Positions 16,075 to 23,180 of a stretch of DNA of 23,515 nt are shown here, in pieces. The stretch's first letter is position 1, and each line of letters begins with the position of its first letter. The notes beneath the pieces were generated by a model that worked only from the letters and a program-made list of their open reading frames with translations, had not been told where the DNA came from and made no database searches. This stretch comes from Proteobacteria bacterium UBA7447. Its GTDB lineage: Bacteria; Pseudomonadota; Gammaproteobacteria; Arenicellales; UBA868. Location: assembly GCA_002477475.1 (NCBI GenBank), contig DLPX01000051.1:1252-24766 (forward strand), written 5' to 3'. A program made the translations under genes and the position numbers.

Positions 16075-16259
16075 TCTTAGCCGGACCGATTGTATGTGTC
16101 GGGTTATCAACTCATAGGCAGGTTCTCAACGACCAGACTGCCGCTTGGTCTAGACTGCTAAGTTCGGGACGCTTGAGGAAAAGCACGCACTCGGCTGCAA
16201 AATAAAATTGTAGGCCAGTTGCTGGTTTGACCGAACGTCATTGGGACCGTCGCGCAAGT

Positions 16260-17165
16260 ATGAGTGCAGATCTGAATCAGCAGCTGACAGCGGATTACCG
16301 TGACATCAACGGGAAGGCAGTTGCATCTGCGATGTTGTCGCAGGTATCGCTTGATGTCAGCGACCTTCAGAGCTCAGGCTGGCAGCCCCGCCTCGTTTCT
16401 ATCCGGATCGGAGAGCACCCATCGGCAGATCTTTACATTCGCAATCAGGGACGGGTGGCGCAGAATGTAGGAATCGGTTTTGAGAGGCGTAACTTTCCTG
16501 CAGATATTTCGGAAGTTGAGGTTCGCGCGGCGATCATGAACCTCAATATCGACCCCGGAGTGACTGGTATCATCCTGCAACGGCCCGTTCCTGGGCATCT
16601 GCCTATCCAACAACTCCAGTCCACGATCGCGCTGCTAAAAGATGTCGAAGGGATGCATCCTGCCTCTATTGGCAATATTGTCTACCGGAATATGGAGTTG
16701 GGGCCTTGTACCGCGATGGCAGCGGTCGAATTGCTCAAGGAAACAGGCGTCTCGCTGCAGGGTCTTGAGGTCACCGTGATAGGACATTCGGAGATTGTTG
16801 GAAAGCCGATTGCCTTTTTGCTAATGGCCGAAGGCGCTACCGTTACCGTGTGTCACCATATGACCCGGGAGGTAGCGGTTCATACCCGCCGGGCAGATGC
16901 CGTGTTCGTTGCGGTAGGCCGGCCGGGACTCCTGAAGGGTGACATGCTCAAACCGGGGGCCGTCGTGGTAGATATCGGTATCAACCAGGTTGAGTCCGAA
17001 AGCGGCCAGAGTCACGTTGTGGGGGATTGTGACTATGATACCTGTAAAGAAGTCGCCGGCTGGATCACACCGGTCCCCGGGGGAGTGGGCCCTGTGACAG
17101 TAGCTGTGCTCATGCGCAACACGGTTGTTGCAGCACGTCGGCTGCAGGCATCGTATTCAGACTAA
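16260..17165 (+). CDS. folD: FolD-family methylenetetrahydrofolate dehydrogenase (cyclohydrolase doubtful)
   Basis: A 301-residue FolD homologue from ATG 16260; a TTG at 16227 would add 11 residues, and neither has a clear ribosome-binding site. The Rossmann part is normal: VIGHSEIVGKP, ATVTVCHHMT, VFVAVGRPG, VVVDIGIN and ITPVPGGVGPVTVAVLMRNT. In the catalytic domain the tyrosine (Y59) and glutamine (Q107 in IILQRPVP) are conserved. However, the lysine expected four residues after the tyrosine is Gln (Q63), and the DVDG motif is DVEG (D128, E130). In the human and E. coli enzymes that lysine is central to cyclohydrolase chemistry. The gene sits 41 bp before fhs, so a role in oxidising methylene-folate from demethylation is likely, possibly as a dehydrogenase only. 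Confidence 0.85.
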   Translation: MSADLNQQLTADYRDINGKAVASAMLSQVSLDVSDLQSSGWQPRLVSIRIGEHPSADLYIRNQGRVAQNVGIGFERRNFPADISEVEVRAAIMNLNIDPGVTGIILQRPVPGHLPIQQLQSTIALLKDVEGMHPASIGNIVYRNMELGPCTAMAAVELLKETGVSLQGLEVTVIGHSEIVGKPIAFLLMAEGATVTVCHHMTREVAVHTRRADAVFVAVGRPGLLKGDMLKPGAVVVDIGINQVESESGQSHVVGDCDYDTCKEVAGWITPVPGGVGPVTVAVLMRNTVVAARRLQASYSD

Positions 17166-17206
17166 TTCAAGAATCAATAATAAATCAAATCAGCCAAAGG
17201 AGAGTC

Positions 17207-18883
17207 ATGAAAACCGTACCCAGTGATATTGAGATTGCGCGCGTAGCGGCAACCCAGCCCATCGGAGAGATTGGAGATAAGCTAGATATACCCTCCGACT
17301 CACTACTGCCCTATGGCCCCACCAAGGCCAAGATCAGCAATCAGTTCATCGAATCGCTGTCTGACCGTGCCGACGGCAAGTTGATCCTGGTGACGGCGAT
17401 CTCGCCGACGCCAGCAGGGGAGGGCAAGACGACCACAACCGTCGGACTGGGAGACGGGCTAAACCGCATCGGTAAAAAGGCGCTGATCTGCCTTCGCGAA
17501 CCATCGCTTGGGCCGTGTTTTGGAATGAAAGGGGGTGCTGCCGGTGGAGGTTATGCGCAGGTGGTTCCAATGGAGGATATCAACCTTCACTTTACAGGAG
17601 ATTTCCATGCGATCGGTGCGGCGCACAACTTGCTGTCTGCCTTGGTCGAAAATCATATCTACTGGAGCAATGAACTGGGAATCGACCAGCGCAGGGTGAC
17701 CTGGCGGCGGGTCGTGGATATGAATGATCGCGCGCTTCGCCAGATCACTGTAGCCCTCGGCGGGGTGGCGAATGGTTTCCCCCGTGAAGGCGGCTTTGAT
17801 ATCACCGTTGCCTCGGAGATCATGGCGATCTTCTGCCTTTCAGAGGATCTTTCCGACCTGCAACGCCGACTGGGCAACATCATTGTGGGGTATTCGCGGG
17901 CGCGCGAACCGATTCATGCCCGGGACCTTAAGGCCGAGGGCCCGATGACCGCATTGCTGCGCGATGCCTTTATGCCGAATCTGGTTCAGACTCTGGAGAA
18001 CAACCCGGCCATTATCCATGGCGGACCCTTTGCCAATATCGCCCACGGCTGCAACTCGGTGCGCGCTACCAAGATGGCGCTCAAGCTCTCCGACTACGTT
18101 GTGACGGAGGCGGGTTTCGGGGCGGATCTGGGCGCAGAGAAATTCTTCAATATCAAATGCCGAAAAGCAGGCCTCAAGCCGGATGCCGTGGTGCTGGTAG
18201 CAACAGCCCGGGCTCTCAAGATGCACGGCGGAGTCGCCAAAGCGGATCTCAATGCGGAGAACGTTACCGCGCTGGTAGATGGTCTTGAGAATCTTGGTCG
18301 CCACCTTCGTAACATTGAGCAGTTCGGGGTTCCGGCTGTAGTGGCGATCAACAAGTTTGTATCGGACACCCCGGCTGAGATTGACGCGATTCGTGCCTAC
18401 TGCAGGGAGTTTGGTGCCGAGGTGTTCGAATGCAGTCATTGGGCGGATGGCGGTGCCGGGACGGAGCAACTCGCAGAGCACGTCGCCGCCCTGGCCGATT
18501 CCTCCAACTCACAGTTCCGACCACTCTATGACGATCAGCTGTCGTTATGGGAGAAAGTCCGAACTGTAGCGCGATCCATCTACGGCGCTGAAGACATTAT
18601 TGCTGACAAAAAAGTCCTGAGTCAGTTTGAGGACTTTGAGGAGCGTTACAGCCACTTCCCTGTCTGCATGGCGAAAACGCAGTACAGCTTTTCAACGGAT
18701 CCGAGCCTGCTGGGTGCACCCAGTGGACATGTGGTCCCGATCCGCGAACTGCGACTTTCTGCGGGCGCCGAATTTGTGGTCGCGATCTGTGGCGAGATCA
18801 TGACCATGCCAGGACTGCCCAGAGTGCCGGCAGCCAACAGCATTTTCGTCAATGACGAGGGCGAGATAGAAGGGCTGTTCTGA
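17207..18883 (+). CDS. fhs: Formate-tetrahydrofolate ligase
   Basis: A 558-residue protein of typical FTHFS length. It has the P-loop TPAGEGKTTTTVGLGDGL from residue 68, the EPSLGPCFGMKGGAAGGGYAQ segment, the LHFTGDFHAIGAAHNLL block, PREGGFDITVASEIMA, GGPFANIAHGCNSV and a C-terminal GEIMTMPGLPRVPAA motif. It interconverts formate, ATP and tetrahydrofolate with 10-formyl-tetrahydrofolate. Next to folD and a demethylation-type operon it may run towards formate, conserving ATP from oxidised methyl groups, or assimilate formate; sequence alone cannot decide. An AAAGGAGAG ribosome-binding site precedes the ATG. No purU is visible in the window. Confidence 0.95.
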   Translation: MKTVPSDIEIARVAATQPIGEIGDKLDIPSDSLLPYGPTKAKISNQFIESLSDRADGKLILVTAISPTPAGEGKTTTTVGLGDGLNRIGKKALICLREPSLGPCFGMKGGAAGGGYAQVVPMEDINLHFTGDFHAIGAAHNLLSALVENHIYWSNELGIDQRRVTWRRVVDMNDRALRQITVALGGVANGFPREGGFDITVASEIMAIFCLSEDLSDLQRRLGNIIVGYSRAREPIHARDLKAEGPMTALLRDAFMPNLVQTLENNPAIIHGGPFANIAHGCNSVRATKMALKLSDYVVTEAGFGADLGAEKFFNIKCRKAGLKPDAVVLVATARALKMHGGVAKADLNAENVTALVDGLENLGRHLRNIEQFGVPAVVAINKFVSDTPAEIDAIRAYCREFGAEVFECSHWADGGAGTEQLAEHVAALADSSNSQFRPLYDDQLSLWEKVRTVARSIYGAEDIIADKKVLSQFEDFEERYSHFPVCMAKTQYSFSTDPSLLGAPSGHVVPIRELRLSAGAEFVVAICGEIMTMPGLPRVPAANSIFVNDEGEIEGLF

Positions 18884-18899
18884 CGGGGTGTAGCCGGGC

Positions 18900-18933
18900 G
18901 ATGGCCACGACTGGCCTAACAGTTGTTGCCATC
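18900..18933. terminator. Hairpin between convergent fhs and proW-like genes, possible bidirectional terminator
   Basis: Arms 18900-18911 and 18922-18933 pair over 12 positions with one mismatch and one G-U around a 10-base loop. It occupies most of the 53-bp gap between the two stop codons. No U-tract follows on either strand, so the terminator call rests on the stem and its location. Confidence 0.4.
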
Positions 18934-18936
18934 AGA

Positions 18937-21009
18937 CTAGGCTAACCCCAGCGCTTTCTTGCGCTCGTTCGCCCAAGTCCGTAGGACCTGGTCAATCGCA
19001 AGTCCGATAAACGCCACGCACAGCCCTAGCACCAGCCCATTGCCAGTACCGTTCTTGTCAGAGAGGGCTTTCAGAATGAACTGCCCAAGATCATCTGTTC
19101 CGATCATGGCACCGATAATCACCATGGATAGTGCGAAAACCACGGTCTGATTGATTCCGAGCGCAATATGCGGAAAGGACATGGGCAGTTCAATTTTCAG
19201 CCAGCGCTGAATCCGGTTTACACCCGACATTGATCCCGCGTCGTGGAGAGAGGGTGGGACGCTCTGCAGGCCGGCAATTGTGTACCGCGTGGCCGGGACG
19301 GTGGCGTAAACCACGACAGCAATCAGCACCGACGTATCGGTTACCCCGAACAGCATGATGACAGGGATCAGGTAAATAAACGACGGGAAAGTCTGGAAGG
19401 TGTCACAGATCAGGAGCATGGATCTCGCAGCGACCGGATGTTGGGCCGCTAAGGTGCCTACGGTGATACCGATGATGCCTGAGATAATCACAGAAGCACT
19501 CATGATGTAGGTCGTGATCAATGCGCGGTCCCACCATTCAGTGAATGCGATAAACAGCACGAAGGAGGCGACGAAAATGGCTGAACGGAGTCCGGTCACG
19601 ATGTAGGCGGTGCCGACTACAAGGAGTAATGTCGCCGCGACGGGCATACCGAGATACGCGCTCTTCATGGGCATCAAAATCTGGGTAATCAGAAATACGT
19701 TAAAGGCCTTAAGGCTGAAGAAGAAGGTATCCCATATCCAGTCCACACCGGCCTGCCAGAATTGTTCGGTCGTAAAGCCCTTGTTATGCGGGATCATGTA
19801 GAGGTAATTAAAACCGTCCCGGAAGAAGAAAGTACCGAGATAAGCTAGGACAATCCCAACCACAAATACCAGCCCGAAGAGCAGCGAGTATTTGTACCGG
19901 CGCATGAAGTTCAAGTCAGCAAAGTAATCTGTTTGCTTGTTCGCCCAGGCAAGGGAAAGCCTGTCCAGAATCACGGCAATGAGCACGATGCAGATGCCCT
20001 GCTCGAGGGCTTTGCCGATCCTCAGTCCATTCAGCGCCAGAAGCAGGTTGTAGCCTAGGCCCTTTGCGCCGATGAACGAGGCGATCACCGCCATGGCAAG
20101 GCACTGCATGATAACTTGGTTTACTCCGATCAGAATATCCCGCCGAGCCGTCGGTATGAGCACCTTGAATAGCAGCTGAAAGCTGCTGCATCCGCTCATC
20201 ATCCCTGACTCGAGGACCTCAGGGGACACGTTCTTGAGGCCCAGAACCGTCAGCCGCACCATCGGTGGGGTAGCAAAGATGATCGTGGCAATCGCACCCG
20301 CGTGGTCGCCGATGCCGAAAAACACCATCACCGGAACAAGGTACGAAAAGTGCGGAACGATCTGTGCAACATTGAGGAGCGGTTGAAGGACAGCTTCGGC
20401 GGCAGGACTCTTGTACGCCCAGATTCCAAAGGCCAGGCCGAGTACGACCGATATCGGCGCGGCGATCAGAACGAATGAGAGCGTCTCCATCGAAGGCTCC
20501 CACTGTCCGAACAAGGCTATATAGATGAGGCCGGCTCCGGTCATCGTTGCAAGCTCGACTCCTTTGAGTTTGTAGCCCAGCAGGATTGCTCCTGCAGTCA
20601 CCACTGTCCACGGCAGAGCGGGGATCTGAGCCCAGGGGTTTTCAGTGACAAAGTCCCAACTGGTGAAGGCAACAATGGTTTTGGTGCCACCCAGAAATAC
20701 CTCGCGGACGAGGTGAATCAGGAACAACAGACCCGCTGAAATGGATCGGGTAATTTCCTTGAATAGAGGTTTGTCTTCGTACTCCTCGATCTCGGGATCC
20801 CATACCGATATTGGCATCCACTCGTACATCAAGTAGTCGACCGAGTTATTGATTAATAACGGGAGGCCGGCAATCAGCGACGGTAGCCTCCAGAGCCAAT
20901 TGTTCTCATCGGGCTCAATTAAGGCACAAAGCGCCCAGAACGCAGCCAATAGGCCCAGAAACTGCAGAACCTTGGGAGATAGATGAAAGTTAGTATGACC
21001 CACGGGCAA
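18937..21009 (-). CDS. Glycine betaine/proline-type ABC transporter permease with two fused permease domains (ProW-like)
   Basis: A 690-residue membrane protein, about twice the usual ProW/OpuAB length. Two binding-protein-dependent permease domains are visible, roughly residues 175-355 and 495-680. Each has its own EAA-type coupling loop: ESGMMSGCSSFQLLFKVLIP at 267-286 and DAGSMSGVNRIQRWLKIELP at 590-609. Extra hydrophobic segments precede each half (about 13-55 and 85-165; 375-395 and 430-490). One chain would therefore supply the whole channel for the ProV ATPase pair. The start is uncertain: TTG at 21009 or GTG at 21003, about 20 bp after the ATPase stop, with no strong ribosome-binding site. 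Exact substrate within the quaternary amine group is not readable from the permease. Confidence 0.85.
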   Translation of the reverse strand: MPVGHTNFHLSPKVLQFLGLLAAFWALCALIEPDENNWLWRLPSLIAGLPLLINNSVDYLMYEWMPISVWDPEIEEYEDKPLFKEITRSISAGLLFLIHLVREVFLGGTKTIVAFTSWDFVTENPWAQIPALPWTVVTAGAILLGYKLKGVELATMTGAGLIYIALFGQWEPSMETLSFVLIAAPISVVLGLAFGIWAYKSPAAEAVLQPLLNVAQIVPHFSYLVPVMVFFGIGDHAGAIATIIFATPPMVRLTVLGLKNVSPEVLESGMMSGCSSFQLLFKVLIPTARRDILIGVNQVIMQCLAMAVIASFIGAKGLGYNLLLALNGLRIGKALEQGICIVLIAVILDRLSLAWANKQTDYFADLNFMRRYKYSLLFGLVFVVGIVLAYLGTFFFRDGFNYLYMIPHNKGFTTEQFWQAGVDWIWDTFFFSLKAFNVFLITQILMPMKSAYLGMPVAATLLLVVGTAYIVTGLRSAIFVASFVLFIAFTEWWDRALITTYIMSASVIISGIIGITVGTLAAQHPVAARSMLLICDTFQTFPSFIYLIPVIMLFGVTDTSVLIAVVVYATVPATRYTIAGLQSVPPSLHDAGSMSGVNRIQRWLKIELPMSFPHIALGINQTVVFALSMVIIGAMIGTDDLGQFILKALSDKNGTGNGLVLGLCVAFIGLAIDQVLRTWANERKKALGLA

Positions 21010-21028
21010 AGGGAGAATCGGCGAGGAC

Positions 21029-22084
21029 CTAGTGACGACTGCCGAAAAGTGTATGGATCACGTGAGAGGGTTTTACGCAACCGACGACATCATTCTGGTC
21101 GTTAATGACCGGCACGGGCCTCGGCTCACTTAGAACTGCCTCGGCAACCGTTTCGATGATCGCATCTTTGGACACTTTGAGATCGCTCATTTGAGTGCCC
21201 GGCTCGATGGGGTCCATCACCGATTCAATCTTCAGCACTTTCTCGCGGGGGACATCCTGAGTGAACTTGCGTACATACTCGGTCGCGGGATCCAGCACGA
21301 TGTTGGCAGGGGTATCGAGTTGTTCGATAACGCCATCCTTCATGATGGCGATTCGGTCCGCAAGTCTCAGGGCTTCGTCAAAGTCATGGGTCACAAAAAG
21401 AATCGTTTTGTTCAGCACACTCTGCAGCCTCAGGAACTCATCCTGCATTTCCTTTCGGATCAAAGGATCGAGCGCTGAGAAGGGTTCATCGAGAAACCAG
21501 ATATCTGGTTCGACCGCGAGTGACCGCGCGATACCCACGCGTTGCTGCTGTCCACCTGAGAGTTCCCGGGGAAAATAATTCTCCCGACCGTCCAATCCGA
21601 CAAGTCTAACCATGTCGATGGCCTTTTCGATGCTGGACTTTGTGCTTATACCCTTCACCTGAAGCGGGAAAGCAATATTTTCCAGAACGGTTTTGTGCGG
21701 TAAGAGGGCAAAACTCTGAAACACCATACCCATCTTCTCGCGACGAAGCTCGATCAACTGTTTACTGTTCATCGCCAGCAGATCCTCTCCGTCTACAAAG
21801 ATGCGTCCGGCCGTCGCATCCGTCAGACGGGAGATGCAGCGCAGCAGGGTCGACTTGCCTGAGCCCGACAGGCCCATGATGATCAGTTTTTCGCCTTTGG
21901 CGACTTCAAAGCAGGCGTTGTTGACGCCGACAATACAGCCGGCTTCCTGGAAAGCCTTTGGGTCGGTGACCTGTCCGTCGGAGGCCTCCAGCAGGTTCTT
22001 GGCGTTATCCCCAAAGATCTTGTAGACCGATTCGCATCTGATGACCGATTCCGAGGGATGGTTGGCGGTGGCGTCCTCAGGCAT
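21029..22084 (-). CDS. Glycine betaine/proline-type ABC transporter ATPase (ProV-like)
   Basis: A 351-residue ATPase from ATG 22084, chosen because GGAAAG lies a few bases upstream and a good -10 box lies about 60 bp upstream; a TTG at 22138 would place the start upstream of that promoter's transcription start. Walker A GLSGSGKST is at 71-79, the signature LSGGQQQR at 175-182, Walker B IWFLDEP just after, and the switch histidine in FVTHDFDEALRLAD. The N-terminal insert before Walker A, with KNLLEASDG and VGVNNACFEV, and a short CBS-like C-terminal region (PVINDQNDVVGCVKPSHV) are typical of ProV/OpuAA, where the tail senses ionic strength. It energises uptake through the fused permease encoded next. 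Confidence 0.9.
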   Translation of the reverse strand: MPEDATANHPSESVIRCESVYKIFGDNAKNLLEASDGQVTDPKAFQEAGCIVGVNNACFEVAKGEKLIIMGLSGSGKSTLLRCISRLTDATAGRIFVDGEDLLAMNSKQLIELRREKMGMVFQSFALLPHKTVLENIAFPLQVKGISTKSSIEKAIDMVRLVGLDGRENYFPRELSGGQQQRVGIARSLAVEPDIWFLDEPFSALDPLIRKEMQDEFLRLQSVLNKTILFVTHDFDEALRLADRIAIMKDGVIEQLDTPANIVLDPATEYVRKFTQDVPREKVLKIESVMDPIEPGTQMSDLKVSKDAIIETVAEAVLSEPRPVPVINDQNDVVGCVKPSHVIHTLFGSRH

Positions 22085-22141
22085 TACAACTTTCCGGTAA
22101 GTTCTTTCGGTTGAGCCGCTAAGCTGATGGCTCTGCAACCC

Positions 22142-22147
22142 ATTATA
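22142..22147 (-). promoter_or_regulatory. Candidate -10 box (TATAAT) for proV-proW
   Basis: On the minus strand a perfect TATAAT lies directly after the U-tract of the proX terminator and about 58 bp upstream of the proV ATG. The best -35 match is TTGCAA with a longish 19-base spacer, inside the terminator hairpin. It would allow proVW to be transcribed independently of proX. Confidence 0.4.
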
Positions 22148-22150
22148 TTG

Positions 22151-22194
22151 AAAAAAAACCCCTCCCTTGCAACCAACGGCGAGGGAGGGGTTTT
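22151..22194 (-). terminator. Strong Rho-independent terminator after proX
   Basis: A perfect 13-bp stem (22155-22167 with 22182-22194, CCCCTCCCT/AGGGAGGGG core flanked by A4/T4) and a 14-base loop. On the minus strand it ends in eight consecutive T. It begins about 26 bp after the proX stop, between the binding-protein gene and the ATPase gene. Confidence 0.93.
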
Positions 22195-22220
22195 GAGCTA
22201 GTTCGAGCTACGTAGCGCTC

Positions 22221-23180
22221 TTACATGCCAGCCTGAGTGAAGGGCTTCCAGACATCTTCGTTGTCAGCAAGCCATTTCTTGGCAGCGTCCTTGTGATCCA
22301 TGCCGTCGATGTCCACCAGCGCAGCCATAGAACCGATCTGACCGGCATTGAAAGACATCTGGGAGAAGGCCATGTAGGCTGCCGGATGGGTCTTGGGGAA
22401 CTTGTAATAGGCTGCTTTCTTCAGCCAGCCTTTCGGTGATCCGCACTTACTGTCACCACCATCTTGCTTACGACAACCCGGGTAGTACGGTGGCCACTCG
22501 ATAAAGACAAAGCCATCGGCATCGGTGAAGTTCGGGGTCCAGTTAAAGATGATAGTACCCCGCCCCTCTTTTTTCGCAGAAGCGAGTTCGGCCCAGAGTG
22601 CATCTGCACCACCGGCGAACTTCACGACCCAGTTATCTCCCAGCAGGGCTTCAACACGGTCCGGGTATTCCTGGCCGTGCCAGCTTTGCGGTCCTTCCAG
22701 GATTCGGCCCTTGCCGCCGGAATCGGGAGTAGAGAAGACGTCTGCGCAGTTGAGGAGCGCCTTGTAGTCAGGCAGTCCGGGGCACAGATTTTTGTCGATT
22801 ACCCACTGCGGTACGCCGACCTCTTCAAGCGTTAAAGCTGTATGGGTTCCGGCGTCGATTACGCCGCCTTTAGCCATCGCATTGTAGAAGGACTTGCCGA
22901 AGGTGGATTGCCATACTTCGTGCGAGATAGTGACATCCCCGTTACGAATGGATTCGTACACAGCCTGCGTATCGGCAGGCACATACTCGACGTTGTTGCC
23001 CATCGATTCGAAGATACCTCCGATCACATAGGCCATGACCACTTGGCTTGACCAGTTGTGGATCGGGATCACGATCGGTTTGGTGCTGTCGGCCGCCTGG
23101 GCGACGCCGGTGAACGACAGCCCGGCAACGAGTGCTCCTGCTACCAACTGCCGGATTGATCTCGTCTTGATTAGTTTCAT
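22221..23180 (-). CDS. Glycine betaine/quaternary amine ABC transporter periplasmic binding protein (ProX-like)
   Basis: A 319-residue secreted protein. The signal peptide has a basic N-terminus, a hydrophobic core and cleavage predicted after AQA (residues 27-29). The mature part fits the OpuAC/ProX fold: IPIHNWSSQVVMAYV, ADTQAVYESIRNGDVTISHEVWQS, FNWTPNF and a C-terminal ALVDIDGMDHKDAAKKWL. Trp residues W43 and W90 are candidates for the aromatic box that holds a trimethylammonium group. Paired cysteines (LCPGL/LNC and GCRK/SKCG) may form disulfides. A GGAGGAG ribosome-binding site precedes the ATG. The ligand could be glycine betaine, proline betaine, choline or a related osmolyte; the neighbouring amine-oxidation genes suggest a nutritional role as well as osmoprotection. 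Confidence 0.9.
   Translation of the reverse strand: MKLIKTRSIRQLVAGALVAGLSFTGVAQAADSTKPIVIPIHNWSSQVVMAYVIGGIFESMGNNVEYVPADTQAVYESIRNGDVTISHEVWQSTFGKSFYNAMAKGGVIDAGTHTALTLEEVGVPQWVIDKNLCPGLPDYKALLNCADVFSTPDSGGKGRILEGPQSWHGQEYPDRVEALLGDNWVVKFAGGADALWAELASAKKEGRGTIIFNWTPNFTDADGFVFIEWPPYYPGCRKQDGGDSKCGSPKGWLKKAAYYKFPKTHPAAYMAFSQMSFNAGQIGSMAALVDIDGMDHKDAAKKWLADNEDVWKPFTQAGM

Larger units (their letters stand above)
15995..16259 (+). promoter_or_regulatory. Intergenic region before folD, with two hairpins
   Basis: A 265-bp stretch without a convincing gene. It carries the hairpins at 16002-16021 and 16048-16074, then an unassigned sequence and an AT-rich AAAATAAAATTGTA patch at 16199-16212 near the folD start. 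No riboswitch class I know is evident. It may separate folD-fhs from the upstream genes as its own transcription unit. Confidence 0.4.

Noticed and set aside
16075..16259. Possible tetrahydrofolate or ZTP riboswitch before folD-fhs
   Set aside because: I looked for the conserved ZTP-type core words and the tetrahydrofolate riboswitch core and did not find them.
17840..18481. 213-codon antisense open frame inside fhs
   Set aside because: Shadow of a highly conserved enzyme gene.
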